Origin: Pseudonocardia oceani
GTDB lineage: Bacteria; Actinomycetota; Actinomycetes; Mycobacteriales; Pseudonocardiaceae
Reading direction: 5' to 3'
NCBI RefSeq assembly: GCF_019263585.2
Contig: NZ_JADQDF010000001.1
Location: 868,001-932,000 of the forward strand
DNA: 64,000 nt
The notes beneath the pieces are model-generated. The model did no database searches and was not told where the DNA came from. It worked only from the letters and a program-made list of their open reading frames with translations. The position numbers and the translations under genes were made by a program. Each line of letters opens with the position of its first letter. The first letter of the stretch is position 1. Below are positions 26,351 through 35,067 of the stretch, piece by piece.

Positions 26351-27054
26351 GTCGCGGACGGCACCGGAGGCGGACCACGCCGCGGCGTCGATGGGCGAGA
26401 ACTCCGTGGGCGGTCGTCGAGGCGCTATGCGGGAGCCGCGCCGGACGTCGACCGGGCCGTCCTCGAGCGGGGTCGTGAACACGTTCTCGACCAGCGTGTA
26501 CTCGGCGGCGAGGCGGCCGACGGGGTGCAGGGCGGCGATGTCGATGCGGCCGCCCTCGAGGTAGAGGTCGTCGCGGATGTGGAAGCGGCGGACCTCGCCG
26601 AACACGACGTGGTCGCCCTGGTCGCCCGTCGGGATGATCCGGTCGGGGGTGCACTCGAAGGAGATCGGCGCGCCCTCGACCCGCGGCGCCGAGACGACCT
26701 CGTACGGCGCCTTGCGCAGGCCGACGGCCTCGAACTCGTCGATCTCGGAGTCGAACTCGGCCGCGCTGCGGTGCGCCTGGTGGGCGTGCGGCAGCGAGAC
26801 GAGGTTGTGCAGAACTCTCCGGTCCCGCGGATGTTCACGAACGTGTCCTTCAGCTCGCCGTCCGAGCGCGGCTGCATCGACAGCGACACCACCGGTGGGA
26901 CCCGCCCGACGACGGTGAGGAACGAGATCGGAGCGAGGTTCGCGACGCCCGTCGTCGACACGGTGCTGACCCAGCCGATCACCCGCGGCAGGACGCTACC
27001 GATGAGGAGCCTGTAGGACGCGGTGGCATCGAGGGTCGAGGCGTCGATGACCAT
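26348..27054 (-). pseudogene. flavin reductase family gene with a frameshift
   Basis: The first part (SVLPRVIGWVSTVSTTGVAN, LAPISFLTVVGRVPPVVSLS, GTGEFC) reads from ATG 27054; NLVSLPHAHQAHRSAAEFD through VVFGEVRRFHIRDDLYLEGG to the end reads one base out of register. The break is at ~26815, where TTCTGCACAACC lacks one base. All domain parts are present, so one base would restore a ~235-aa protein. Likely once in an operon with the alpha/beta hydrolase. Confidence 0.75.
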
Positions 27055-27107
27055 CCAGTCGGGTCCGATCCGTGCGACGGAGCCGGGAGGGCCACGGGGG
27101 ACGCAAT

Positions 27108-27126
27108 CGTAATCTGTTGAGTTACG
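27108..27126. promoter_or_regulatory. inverted repeat in an AT-rich divergent promoter region
   Basis: CGTAA (27108-27112) and TTACG (27122-27126) form a dyad around a 9-base AT-rich core, between the flavin reductase remnant and the CGNR regulator. A possible operator for the CGNR protein; short, so tentative. Confidence 0.35.
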
Positions 27127-27190
27127 TCACACCAAGCCCCTGCGCGCCGTCGACCTCCTCGACGACGACAGGGTCGAGTAAGGTACGGGT

Positions 27191-27808
27191 ATGTCCCTGT
27201 CCGCCTCGGCGCGCTACGACGTCGACCTCGCCCCGACCGGGCTCGCGCTGGTGCACGACTTCCTCAACACCCGCGCCGCCGGGCGTCCGCGCCAGGCCGA
27301 CCTGCTCGCCGACCTCGACACGGCCCGCGCCTGGTTCGACGGCGCGGTCGACCTGTGGGCGGAGCGGACGGGTGCGCCGCGGCCCGAGGTCGAGCCGTTC
27401 GGCGCGGGCGACCTGCCGCGCCTCGCCCGGATGCGCGAGCAGCTCACGGTCCTGCTCCGCGCGCGCGACGGCGAGGAGGCCGACGCCGCGGAGGGCCGGG
27501 CGCTCACCGGGCGCGTCCGCCTCACCCTCGGCCCCGACGGCGTCCTGGTGGCCGAGCCGCGCGGCGACGGGCGCGAGTGGCTCACCGGCGCGCTGCTCGC
27601 CGAGGTGCAGCGCGCGCAGCAGACCGACACGTGGCGACGGCTGAAGGTGTGCCGCAGCCACCTGTGCTCCGGCGCGTTCTACGACCGCTCGCGCAACAAC
27701 AGCGGGGTGTGGCACGACGTGCGGGTCTGCGGCAACGCGGTCAACCTCCGCGCCTCGCGGGCCCGGCGACGGGCGGCTCCCCGCGACCTGACGGGACCGA
27801 CGACCTGA
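27191..27808 (+). CDS. CGNR zinc-finger regulator (ABATE domain)
   Basis: 205 aa from ATG 27191. Residues ~15-150 are the ABATE stress-like domain (LALVHDFLNTRAAGRP); residues ~155-195 are the CGNR zinc ribbon: CRSHLCSGAFYDRSRNNSG followed by VCGNAVNLRASRARR, with paired cysteines. Such proteins are DNA-binding regulators. Divergent from the decayed flavin reductase/hydrolase unit, which may have been its target. Confidence 0.88.
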   Translation: MSLSASARYDVDLAPTGLALVHDFLNTRAAGRPRQADLLADLDTARAWFDGAVDLWAERTGAPRPEVEPFGAGDLPRLARMREQLTVLLRARDGEEADAAEGRALTGRVRLTLGPDGVLVAEPRGDGREWLTGALLAEVQRAQQTDTWRRLKVCRSHLCSGAFYDRSRNNSGVWHDVRVCGNAVNLRASRARRRAAPRDLTGPTT

Positions 27809-27821
27809 CAGGGTCGGGCGG

Positions 27822-28334
27822 GTGGAGCTGAGCACCGACGACCTCCGTGCCGTCACCGCCTTCGCCGCCGCGTGTGCGCAGGAGGTGCTCGGGGTCTTCG
27901 AGGCCGACCGCCCCGACGACCCGCGGCCCCGCGCGGCCATCGCCACGGCCTGGGAGTTCGCCCGGGGCGGGCGGCGCGGGAAGGCGCTGCGCGACGCGGC
28001 GTGGGCGGCGATGCGGGCGGCTCAGGACAGCTCCACCGACGCCGCGGGTGCCGCTGCGCGCTCGGCGATGGCCGCGGCGGGCGCCGCCTACCTCCATCCC
28101 CTGCCGAAGGCGACGCAGGTCAAGCACGTGCTCGGGGCGGCCGCGGACGCGGCGCGGGCGCTCGAACTGGTGGCGGGCGACGACCCCGCCGTCGGGGCGG
28201 CCCATGTGGCGGAGGTGGCGGGGTGGGTGGCGCCGGAGGTGGTGGAGGTGCTGCGGCGCTACCCGCCCGCCCCGGCCGGTGGGGGGAGGGTGGGCGCACT
28301 GACCCGCCTGCTCGACGCCGCCCTGCGCCCCTGA
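27822..28334 (+). CDS. putative immunity-protein-like helical protein
   Basis: 170 aa from GTG 27822, Ala-rich and all helical. Features FAAACAQEVLGVFEADRPDD, KALRDAAWAAMRAA and YLHPLPKATQVKHVLGAAA are conserved in actinobacterial proteins often labelled putative immunity protein (Imm5-like). No toxin gene is next to it, so an immunity role is not supported by context. 13 bases after the CGNR gene, probably co-transcribed. Confidence 0.6.
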   Translation: MELSTDDLRAVTAFAAACAQEVLGVFEADRPDDPRPRAAIATAWEFARGGRRGKALRDAAWAAMRAAQDSSTDAAGAAARSAMAAAGAAYLHPLPKATQVKHVLGAAADAARALELVAGDDPAVGAAHVAEVAGWVAPEVVEVLRRYPPAPAGGGRVGALTRLLDAALRP

Positions 28335-28364
28335 CCGGTGCTCGGCGGCGCGTGCACCTGAACT

Positions 28365-28403
28365 GCGCATCCTCCGGCTTCGCGCGCACGGCCGGAGGTG
28401 CGC
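28365..28403. terminator. hairpin after the immunity-like gene
   Basis: CCTCCGGC (28371-28378) pairs with GCCGGAGG (28391-28398), extended by GCGCA (28365-28369) and TGCGC (28399-28403) with one bulged base. It is about 30 bases after the stop and suits an intrinsic terminator without a T-tract. Confidence 0.5.
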
Positions 28404-28888
28404 GGGTGGCCACGGGTGCGCAGTCGGGCCGCGGGGGCGGATGGTCGGGTGGGGGAGCGGGCACCCACGGGGCGAGCACCGGCGCGTGGACAGTGGCGTG
28501 CGGGCCGCCACCGACCGGGCACCTTCGCGTTCCGCGGAACGCGGTCGCCCTGCCCCCATCACCGTCGGCTGCGTTCCGCGGAACGCGGAGGCGGTGCGCT
28601 CCTCTGCGTTCCGCGGAACGCGTTCTCCCCGTGGGAGCCAGGCCCGTGAGCGTTCCGCGGAACGCGCTCGTCGGGACGCCGCCCGGCTGTGCGGCCGACC
28701 AGCGCATGCGCGGCATCACACCGTTCCCGGGCCGGTACCGGGCGTCACCGCGGGGTCGGGCGGGTACCCGGCGGACGGCGAGCGGGGGCGGTGCCCCCGC
28801 GTCGAGGAGCCCGGGCGAGTGCTCCACGGCCGCAGGCCAGCAGGGCCGCGGCGGAGCCGGGCAGTGGACCACGAGAGGCACATCCAGC
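28404..28888. other. long non-coding stretch before the collagen-like gene
   Basis: About 485 bases with no convincing gene on either strand: the open frames that cross it have no conserved features and carry the palindromes in shifting frames. It contains the four 16-bp palindromes at 28527-28665 and, near its end, GAGAGG as a ribosome site for the collagen-like gene. The promoter of that gene must lie here. Confidence 0.6.
28526..28665. repeat. four copies of a perfect 16-bp palindrome
   Basis: GCGTTCCGCGGAACGC occurs without any mismatch at 28527-28542, 28571-28586, 28606-28621 and 28650-28665. The gaps are 28, 19 and 28 bases, a symmetric layout; spacer sequences differ. Each copy can bind a symmetric dimer or fold into a hairpin. 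The cluster lies 224-362 bases before the collagen-like gene. Confidence 0.9.
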
Positions 28889-29707
28889 ATGACGCAGCCA
28901 GCGGACGTGAACGAGCGCGGCACCGGCAAGCGCGGTGGCAAGAAGAACCAGGCCGGCGACCCGGGCGAGCAGGGCCCGCGCGGTCCGGTCGGGCCCGCCG
29001 GCGAGCGCGGCGCCCAGGGCGAGTCGGGGCCCGTCGGGGCCGTCGGTGAGCGGGGAGACAAGGGCGCCACGGGCCCGGTCGGCCCGGCGGGCGAGCGCGG
29101 GAACAAGGGAGCCAACGGCCCCGCCGGACCCGCCGGTGAGCCCGGCGACAAGGGCGAGAAGGGCCCGGTCGGCCCGGCAGGCGAGCGCGGGGACAAGGGC
29201 ACCAAGGGCCCCGCCGGACCCGCCGGTGAGCCCGGCGACAAGGGAGAGAAGGGCCCGATCGGCCCGGCAGGCGAGCGCGGGGACAAGGGCACCAAGGGCC
29301 CCGCCGGAACGGTCGGCGAACCCGGGGACAAGGGCGACCAGGGGCCCGTCGGCGCGCGAGGTGCGACGGGTCGGACCGGGCCGCAGGGCCCCCAGGGCGA
29401 GCAGGGGCCGGAGGGGCCGGTCGGGCCGCGCGGCGTCGCGGGCGTCCAGGGCCGTCCCGGTCCGGACGGGGTGGTCCTGCTGGCCCAGCCGGTGCCGGCC
29501 GACCTCATGCGCAATGTGCTCAAGGCCGCCCTCGACGTCAGCCCGCGGACGCTGCTCGACCCCCGTGCCGGCTTCCGGTACGTCACGACGCTGGCCTCGC
29601 GGCTGGTGAAGCTGCAGGGCGGGCTGCTGCTGCGCGCCGTCCTCACCGACGACGAGGACGCGCGCACGGACCCGGCCGGTCGGTCGAACGTGCGCTCCAT
29701 CGCCTGA
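28889..29707 (+). CDS. collagen-like protein with 58 Gly-X-Y triplets
   Basis: 272 aa from ATG 28889. After a basic N-terminus (residues 1-22) come 58 uninterrupted Gly-X-Y triplets (23-196), rich in GPA, GER, GDK, GEP and GTK, with charged pairs that stabilise triple helices without hydroxyproline. Residues ~197-272 form a helical C-terminal domain (LMRNVLKAALDVSP, YVTTLASRLVKLQGG). There is no signal peptide, anchor or sortase motif, so it may stay in the cell. The DNA shows a ~90-bp repeat unit about three times. Confidence 0.9.
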   Translation: MTQPADVNERGTGKRGGKKNQAGDPGEQGPRGPVGPAGERGAQGESGPVGAVGERGDKGATGPVGPAGERGNKGANGPAGPAGEPGDKGEKGPVGPAGERGDKGTKGPAGPAGEPGDKGEKGPIGPAGERGDKGTKGPAGTVGEPGDKGDQGPVGARGATGRTGPQGPQGEQGPEGPVGPRGVAGVQGRPGPDGVVLLAQPVPADLMRNVLKAALDVSPRTLLDPRAGFRYVTTLASRLVKLQGGLLLRAVLTDDEDARTDPAGRSNVRSIA

Positions 29708-29731
29708 GCCCGACCCGGTAGGAGGGGATCT

Positions 29732-30482
29732 GTGCCGACCTGGCTCGCCGCGGGGCTGTGGGGCCTCGTCGGTGGCGGTGCGCTGGTGCTCGGCGCCGAC
29801 GTCGCCTGGTTCGTCCGGGTCCCGCGCGTCGTCATCGCCGGGATCATGGCGTTCGGCGCCGGGGTGCTCATCTCGGCGCTCGCGTTCGAGCTGGTCGACG
29901 AGGCGGTCCGGCAGGGCGGCGCCCTGCCGACCGTCCTCGGGTTCCTCGCCGGTGCCGTCGTCTACGTGGCCGCGACCGCCGCGCTCGACCGCCGCGGCGC
30001 CCGCCACCGCAAGCGCTCCGGCAGGCAGCAGCCCTCGGCGCAGGAGAGCTCGGGCAGCGGGGCGGCGATCGCCGTCGGTGCGCCGCTGGACGGCATCCGG
30101 AGTCGGTCGTGCTGGGCGTCGGGATGATCGCGGGCGGTGCGGTGAGCCCGGCGGTGCTGGCGACCGTCGTCATCTCCAACGTGCCGGAGGGGCTCTCGAG
30201 CGCCGCCGGCATGAAGCGCGCCGGGCGCAGCGCCCGCTACGTCTTCGGCATGTGGACCGGGATCGCCCTGCTCAGCGGGCTCGCGGCCCTGGTCGGGTAC
30301 GTCGCGCTCGACGGGTCTCCCCCGCCGTCATCGCGACGATCACCGCGGTGGTCGCGGGGGCCGTGCTCGCGATGGTCGCCGACACGATGATCCCCGAGGC
30401 GTTCGAGCGGGCGCGCGTGCTGACCGGCCTCATCACCGCCGTCGGCTTCCTCACCGCTCTGGTCGTGCACCTCGCCGCGTAG
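29732..30482 (+). pseudogene. ZIP-family metal transporter with two frameshifts
   Basis: Starts at GTG 29732 with LWGLVGGGALVLGADVAWF and AGIMAFGAGVLISALAFEL. The frame breaks at ~30097, where GACGGCATCCGGAG lacks a C; the next part reads ESVVLGVGMIAGGAVSPAVL and VVISNVPEGLSSA. A second break at ~30317 lacks a G before TCTCCCCC; the last part is [20 protein letters not shown] to the stop. Each is a one-base loss in a C or G run, so base-calling error is as likely as mutation. With both repaired the protein would be ~250 aa with 7-8 membrane helices. Confidence 0.75.
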
Positions 30483-30492
30483 GCCGCGACCC

Positions 30493-30714
30493 TCAACCCG
30501 CGTCCCCGGACTCACGCAGGACCTGCCGCGCGAGGCGCTCCACCAGCTCCGGGAGCGCACCCACGGGCACCCCCGCCAGGTCGCGCACCGCGCGCATCAC
30601 CACCGCACTGACCTCCGTGAGCGGGACTACGGCCCCGAACTCGGCCATGAGGCGCTCGGTGATGTCGGCGACGGGGATCCCGTCGTGGACCGGGTGGATG
30701 GGTGTGCCGTTCAT
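30493..30714 (-). CDS. small helical protein, 73 aa
   Basis: From ATG 30714 ([20 protein letters not shown]). The segment [20 protein letters not shown] and [17 protein letters not shown] is a pattern seen in small actinobacterial three-helix proteins with a dimerization domain. No further function can be given. Confidence 0.6.
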   Translation of the reverse strand: MNGTPIHPVHDGIPVADITERLMAEFGAVVPLTEVSAVVMRAVRDLAGVPVGALPELVERLARQVLRESGDAG

Positions 30715-30801
30715 GTGGTGCTCCGTGTGCGGTACCGGGCGGCGGACGTCGCCACCCACACCACGGGTGATCCCCGCTCCGGCCCCGGCAAACCTGCCGG
30801 C

Positions 30802-31578
30802 TCAGGCCTCGAACTCGTCGAGCACTCGCTGCGCCGCGTCGAGCTCGGCGCGCAGCTGCTCGACTCGCTCGCGCTGGCGGCGGCGGGCGCCCTCGACCGA
30901 GGACTCGACGGCCTCCGCGACGGCGGCGGGCAGCGCCCGGGCGGCCGCGGCGACCGCGGTGGCCGGCACCGCCGTGGACGGCACGACCCTCTTCTTCCCC
31001 GCCAGGACTTCGACGCTCCACTCCCCCTCGGCGGTCGCGCTGAGGGTGACGCTCAGCTCGGAGGAGCGGGCGGTGTCGCGACGCGCCCGGGCGGGACGCG
31101 CCGGGGCGGCGGGAGCCTCGGCCGCAGCGGGAGCCGGGGCGACCGCAGCGGGAGCCGGGGCGACCGCAGCCGGAGCCGGGGCGACCGCAGCCGGAGCCGG
31201 GGCGACCGCAGCCGGAGCCGCAGCGGCCGACGCAGCCCTACGGGCCGCAGTCGAGCGGGACCCGGACGACGCCGCGGCGGACGCCTTCTCCCCCCGCCCG
31301 GCCGATTCGGCGCGCTTGCCCGACGCTGCCGCCGCCCGGCTCGGCCGGACACGGGTGAGCTCGTTGGGCGAGCAGAACATCGTGTCGCGGGAGCCGGAGC
31401 GCCGGACCTGGATGAACTCGCCCTCGCCCGCCTCCCCGACCGCGACGACCTTCGCCGAGCCGCCCACGGGCACCCCGACGGCGGCCTCGGTGAACCACAC
31501 CGTGACCGGCCCGCCGGCGGTCGTCTCCCTACGCAGTTCCACCACGTCCGGCTCGGTGAGCGCGTGCGGCACCGTCAT
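30802..31578 (-). CDS. conserved hypothetical protein with Ala-Pro repeat linker
   Basis: 258 aa from ATG 31578. An N-terminal domain of ~85 residues ([39 protein letters not shown]) is followed by a basic Ala-rich stretch, then a Pro-Ala linker of APAAVAP units coded by 21-bp tandem repeats (31128-31222), then a second folded part and a C-terminal coiled coil ([20 protein letters not shown]). The N-terminal part resembles the uncharacterised DUF6319 type. The basic region hints at DNA binding; that is inference. Confidence 0.65.
   Translation of the reverse strand: MTVPHALTEPDVVELRRETTAGGPVTVWFTEAAVGVPVGGSAKVVAVGEAGEGEFIQVRRSGSRDTMFCSPNELTRVRPSRAAAASGKRAESAGRGEKASAAASSGSRSTAARRAASAAAAPAAVAPAPAAVAPAPAAVAPAPAAVAPAPAAAEAPAAPARPARARRDTARSSELSVTLSATAEGEWSVEVLAGKKRVVPSTAVPATAVAAAARALPAAVAEAVESSVEGARRRQRERVEQLRAELDAAQRVLDEFEA
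31128..31222. repeat. tandem 21-bp repeat coding a Pro-Ala linker
   Basis: The unit around GAGCCGGGGCGACCGCAGC is repeated four to five times with one or two changes, giving APAAVAP per copy on the minus strand. In frame, so copy number only alters linker length. Confidence 0.85.
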
Positions 31579-31636
31579 CGTTCGTCGTCCCCTCGGTCGG
31601 CGAGCCGGATTATGCACGCGCCCACCGACAGGACGG

Positions 31637-32083
31637 CTACTCCGCCTCGCCCGGGGCGGTGCGCGTGGCGGGCGGCGGCGGGGTCACACCGGTGCGGACC
31701 GTCTCGCTGTCCTCGGCGACGGTGCGGCCGTCGAACGGGTCACCCGACCCGGCCGCGGTCCCGTTCCCGCCGGACGCGGACCCCGACCCGGCCTCGGTCC
31801 GGATGCCGGGGTCGGTGCCGCCCGTGCCCGACGAGGAGGTCCCCGAGCCGGACGCGGAGGAGGCAGAGGAGGAGGACGAGGACGTCGCCCCCTTCACCTT
31901 GTCGACGGCCAGCGACGCACCCTGCCCCGCCAGGTTCTTGCCGCGCTCCGTGAGCTCGGCGGCCTTCGGGCTCTGGGCGGCCTCCTTCGCCCGTCCCATG
32001 AGCTTGTCGAGCTGCCGGCGTCCGGCGGGCTGGCCGGCGTAGTAGCCGGCCGCGGCGACCAGTGCGTACCTGAGCAGGGACAT
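31637..32083 (-). CDS. small protein with N-terminal membrane segment
   Basis: 148 aa from ATG 32083. [21 protein letters not shown] is a short hydrophobic N-terminus followed by an amphipathic helix ([20 protein letters not shown]) like YtxH-type proteins, then a long Ser/Gly/Thr-rich low-complexity tail. No known domain. Probably a cell-envelope or stress-related small protein. Confidence 0.6.
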   Translation of the reverse strand: MSLLRYALVAAAGYYAGQPAGRRQLDKLMGRAKEAAQSPKAAELTERGKNLAGQGASLAVDKVKGATSSSSSSASSASGSGTSSSGTGGTDPGIRTEAGSGSASGGNGTAAGSGDPFDGRTVAEDSETVRTGVTPPPPATRTAPGEAE

Positions 32084-32206
32084 CGTGTCCTCCCGTGTGT
32101 GCGCGAGCGATGGATGGTGCCGACGTCTACCCCGGAGCGGCCACGGCCACACCCCTCGCACGCCGAGCACCCCCGTCTGCTGGTACCGGCCCGTAGCCTG
32201 GACGAC

Positions 32207-33670
32207 GTGACTGCCGCGGCAACCCTCCTCGACCTCGACGACGCGTTCGCTCGCGCCCTCCCCGCCCTCGCGACGCCCTGGGCCGCCGCGCCCTTCCCCG
32301 ACCCGCAGCTGGTCGTGCTCAACGAGCCGCTCGCGGCGGAGCTCGGCGTCGACCCCGCCGCCCTGCGCACGCCAGCCGGCACCGGCCTGCTCGTCGGGCG
32401 GGTCCCCGAGGGCGTCCGCACGGTCGCGCAGGTCTACGCCGGCCACCAGTTCGGCCGCTACCAGCCGCGCCTGGGCGACGGCCGCGCGCTGCTGCTGGGC
32501 GAGGTGCGCGACGTCGCCGGGAGCCGTCGCGACCTGCACCTCAAGGGCTCCGGCCGCACCCCGTACGCCCGCAACGGCGACGGCAAGGCGGTGCTCGGCC
32601 CGATGCTGCGCGAGTACGTGCTGGGCGAGGCGATGCACGCGCTGGGCATCCCCACGACGCGTGCGCTGTCGGTCGTTACCACCGGGGAGCAGGTCCCGCG
32701 CGAGCGGCTGCTGCCCGGGGCCGTGCTGTGCCGGGTCGCGGCGAGCCACCTGCGGGTCGGCACGTTCGCCTACGCCGCGGCCACGGGCGATGCCGCCCTG
32801 CTGCGCGACCTCGCCGACCACGCGATCGAGCGCCACCACCCCGGCCTCGTAGGGGCCCCGGACCGGTACCTCGGCCTGCTCCGCGGCGTCGTCGACGCCC
32901 AGGCCGACCTCGTGGCCCGGTGGATGCTGGTCGGGTTCGTGCACGGCGTCATGAACACCGACAACACCACGATCTCCGGCGAGACCATCGACTACGGCCC
33001 CTGCGCCTTCCTCGACGCCTACGACCCCGCCGCCGTCTTCAGCTCCATCGACCACACCGGCCGCTACGCCTACGGCAACCAGCCCTCGATGGTGCTGTGG
33101 AACCTCGCCCGGTTCGCCGAGGCGCTCCTGCCGCTGCTGCAGGCCGGAACCGAGGCCGCCGGCACCGACGCCGGCACCGACGCCGCCGTCGAGATCGCCA
33201 CCGAGGTGCTGCAGGGGTTCGCCCCGCGCTACCAGGCCGCCTACGACCGCGGGATGGCCGCGAAGCTCGGGCTCGACGCCCCCGACCCCGCGCTGGCCGC
33301 CGACCTGCTCGAGCTGCTGCACGCCCAGCGCGTCGACCACACGGGCTTCTTCCGCGCGCTGTCGGCCGGCACGGCGCGCGACCTGTTCACCGACCGCGCC
33401 CCCTTCGAGACCTGGGCCGCCCGCCGCGACGCGCTCCTGCCCGACGACCGCGCGGCCGTCGCCACCGCGATGGACGCCGTCAACCCGGTGCACATCCCGC
33501 GCAACCACCGCGTCGAGGAGGCCCTCGACGCCGCCACCGCGGGCGACACGGGCCCGCTGCACCGCCTGGTCGACGCCGTGACGCACCCCTTCGACGACCG
33601 CCCCGACCTGACCGACCTCGCCGGGCCGCCGGAGGACGCGACGCCCTACATCACGTACTGCGGCACCTGA
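32207..33670 (+). CDS. selO: SelO/YdiU protein adenylyltransferase
   Basis: 487 aa from GTG 32207. Pseudokinase fold that transfers AMP to protein side chains, linked to redox homeostasis. Conserved blocks: [77 protein letters not shown] (metal-binding Asn/Asp) and the C-terminal YITYCGT. It uses cysteine, not selenocysteine, near the end. Converges with the hemerythrin-like gene with only ~18 bases between stops. Confidence 0.93.
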   Translation: MTAAATLLDLDDAFARALPALATPWAAAPFPDPQLVVLNEPLAAELGVDPAALRTPAGTGLLVGRVPEGVRTVAQVYAGHQFGRYQPRLGDGRALLLGEVRDVAGSRRDLHLKGSGRTPYARNGDGKAVLGPMLREYVLGEAMHALGIPTTRALSVVTTGEQVPRERLLPGAVLCRVAASHLRVGTFAYAAATGDAALLRDLADHAIERHHPGLVGAPDRYLGLLRGVVDAQADLVARWMLVGFVHGVMNTDNTTISGETIDYGPCAFLDAYDPAAVFSSIDHTGRYAYGNQPSMVLWNLARFAEALLPLLQAGTEAAGTDAGTDAAVEIATEVLQGFAPRYQAAYDRGMAAKLGLDAPDPALAADLLELLHAQRVDHTGFFRALSAGTARDLFTDRAPFETWAARRDALLPDDRAAVATAMDAVNPVHIPRNHRVEEALDAATAGDTGPLHRLVDAVTHPFDDRPDLTDLAGPPEDATPYITYCGT

Positions 33671-33688
33671 CCCGGGCGCACCCGACCC

Positions 33689-34462
33689 TCAGCGCGACGT
33701 CTCCGGCCGCTCGCCCCTGCGCACCGGGGGCAGCCGCTCCACCGCCCCCGCGGTGACGGCCAGCGCCCGGTCCACGACGGCGACGACGGGCGCCGCCCGG
33801 CCGCCGGTGCGCTCGTCGACCCGCTGCAGCAGGTCACGACCGCGGTCGAGCACCGTGAGCGGCAGCGCCGACAGCGGCTGACCGGGCGGGCGCCGGGACA
33901 CGACCGGGTGCGCGCGCGTCGGCGAGACGCGGCGCACCAGCTCCCACTCCCAGCCCAGGCGCCGCAGCTCCGCGTGCCCGAGGGCATCCTGCAGGCGAGG
34001 CAGCAGCACGTCCTCCTCGGTGCGGACATCCTCGTCGAGCACGGCGAACGTCTCGCGCAGGAGCTCGGCGTGGCCGGGGTCGTCGGAGTTCGAGCGGTCG
34101 AGCCGCGTCACCAGCTCGTCGACGCGCTGGTGGTCGCGCTCGATGTCGAGGGTGATGTCGTCCCCCTCGGGCAGCACGCGCCGGGCCGCGGGGAACAGCA
34201 CCGCCTCCTCGGCGAAGGCGTGGGTGAACACCAGGCGGGCGACGGCGCGCAGGGCGACCGCGTGCGCGCGGCCCCCGGCCGCCTCGGTGGCGCGGGCCCT
34301 GTCCATCAGCCGGTCGAGCCGGGCGTGGTCGGCGCGCTGGCGGGCCAGGATGCTCGTCGGCCCGCCCATCTCGTCGACGCCCTGCGTCGCGATCGAGCGG
34401 GCACCGGGGCGGGGGTCGTCGGGGCGGGCGTCGTCGGGGCGGGCGTCGTCGGGTGCGGTCAT
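33689..34462 (-). CDS. hemerythrin HHE-domain protein
   Basis: 257 aa from ATG 34462. Residues ~35-190 form a four-helix HHE bundle with iron ligands in RADHARLDRL, FTHAFAEEAVLFP, ERDHQRVDEL and EDVLLPRL. A C-terminal extension (VLDRGRDLLQRVDERTGG) is predicted helical. The N-terminus repeats DDARP three times from 15-bp tandem copies. Likely oxygen, NO or iron sensing/handling in the cytoplasm. Confidence 0.85.
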   Translation of the reverse strand: MTAPDDARPDDARPDDPRPGARSIATQGVDEMGGPTSILARQRADHARLDRLMDRARATEAAGGRAHAVALRAVARLVFTHAFAEEAVLFPAARRVLPEGDDITLDIERDHQRVDELVTRLDRSNSDDPGHAELLRETFAVLDEDVRTEEDVLLPRLQDALGHAELRRLGWEWELVRRVSPTRAHPVVSRRPPGQPLSALPLTVLDRGRDLLQRVDERTGGRAAPVVAVVDRALAVTAGAVERLPPVRRGERPETSR

Positions 34463-34542
34463 GGCGCTTCCGATCGTGTGTGGCGGACGGGGGCGGGTAC
34501 CTCGGGGCTCGGGCCGGACACCCGGGCCGGAGGAGGGACGAC

Positions 34543-35007
34543 GTGCTGCCACCGCTGCGAGCCGATCACCGGCCGCCCGCCCGCGAGCGGTTCGACCTGC
34601 GGTTCGACGTCCCCGTGGCGCGGCGGCTCGCGCGGCTGTCGGTCGATCCCGTGTCCGCCGTGGTGCTCGTCGGCGACGGGATGCTCGACCTGCGGCTGGG
34701 CCGCTGGCGGTGGTGCACGCCGCTGCCCAACCTGGCGTCGGTCGAGCTCGTGCGGCCCGCGGCCACCGGACGGCTGCTCGGCGTCCGGACCGGTCTGCGG
34801 GACCGGAGCCTGAGCCTGGGGGCGAGCTGGTGCGAGCGGGTGCGGCTGCACTTCCACCGCCCGGTCGCGGGATCGGGGCCGTGGCGGCGGGTGCGCCACC
34901 CCGTCGCCGTGCTCGGCGTCGGGGACCCGCACGGGCTGGCCGACCTGCTCCGGCCGTACGTGCGGATCGACCGGTCGGCCCCGGTCGCGGACCGCGCCGC
35001 GTCCTGA
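34543..35007 (+). CDS. conserved hypothetical protein, 154 aa
   Basis: GTG 34543 with AGGAGGG 6 bases upstream. Mostly beta strands (SVDPVSAVVLVGDGMLDLRL, ASVELVRPAATGRLLGV, RVRLHFHRPVAG) and a final helix. The pattern recurs in actinobacterial proteins without known function. A perfect terminator-like hairpin follows. Confidence 0.65.
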   Translation: MLPPLRADHRPPARERFDLRFDVPVARRLARLSVDPVSAVVLVGDGMLDLRLGRWRWCTPLPNLASVELVRPAATGRLLGVRTGLRDRSLSLGASWCERVRLHFHRPVAGSGPWRRVRHPVAVLGVGDPHGLADLLRPYVRIDRSAPVADRAAS

Positions 35008-35031
35008 CGCGGCCGCCCGCCGACGAACCGT

Positions 35032-35060
35032 CCGGCCCCGGACCCTCGGTCCGGGGCCGG
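35032..35060. terminator. perfect bidirectional hairpin
   Basis: CCGGCCCCGGACC (35032-35044) pairs with GGTCCGGGGCCGG (35048-35060), 13 bp with a 3-base loop and no mismatch. It lies between the stop of the + strand gene (35007) and the stop of manganese catalase (35068). Confidence 0.75.
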
Positions 35061-35067
35061 GACGCGG

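Noticed and set aside
28526..28665. The four palindromes as a CRISPR array
   Set aside because: Repeats are only 16 bp and perfectly palindromic, gaps are 28, 19 and 28 bases, and there are no cas genes.
28120..29871. 583-codon minus-strand frame with Gly/Pro repeats opposite the collagen-like gene
   Set aside because: It is the antisense of the Gly-X-Y repeats. The plus frame has a start with a ribosome site, charge pairing and a folded C-terminal domain.
32207..33670. SelO as a second selenoprotein
   Set aside because: The C-terminus reads YITYCGT and ends at a normal stop; cysteine is encoded and no UGA with hairpin is present.
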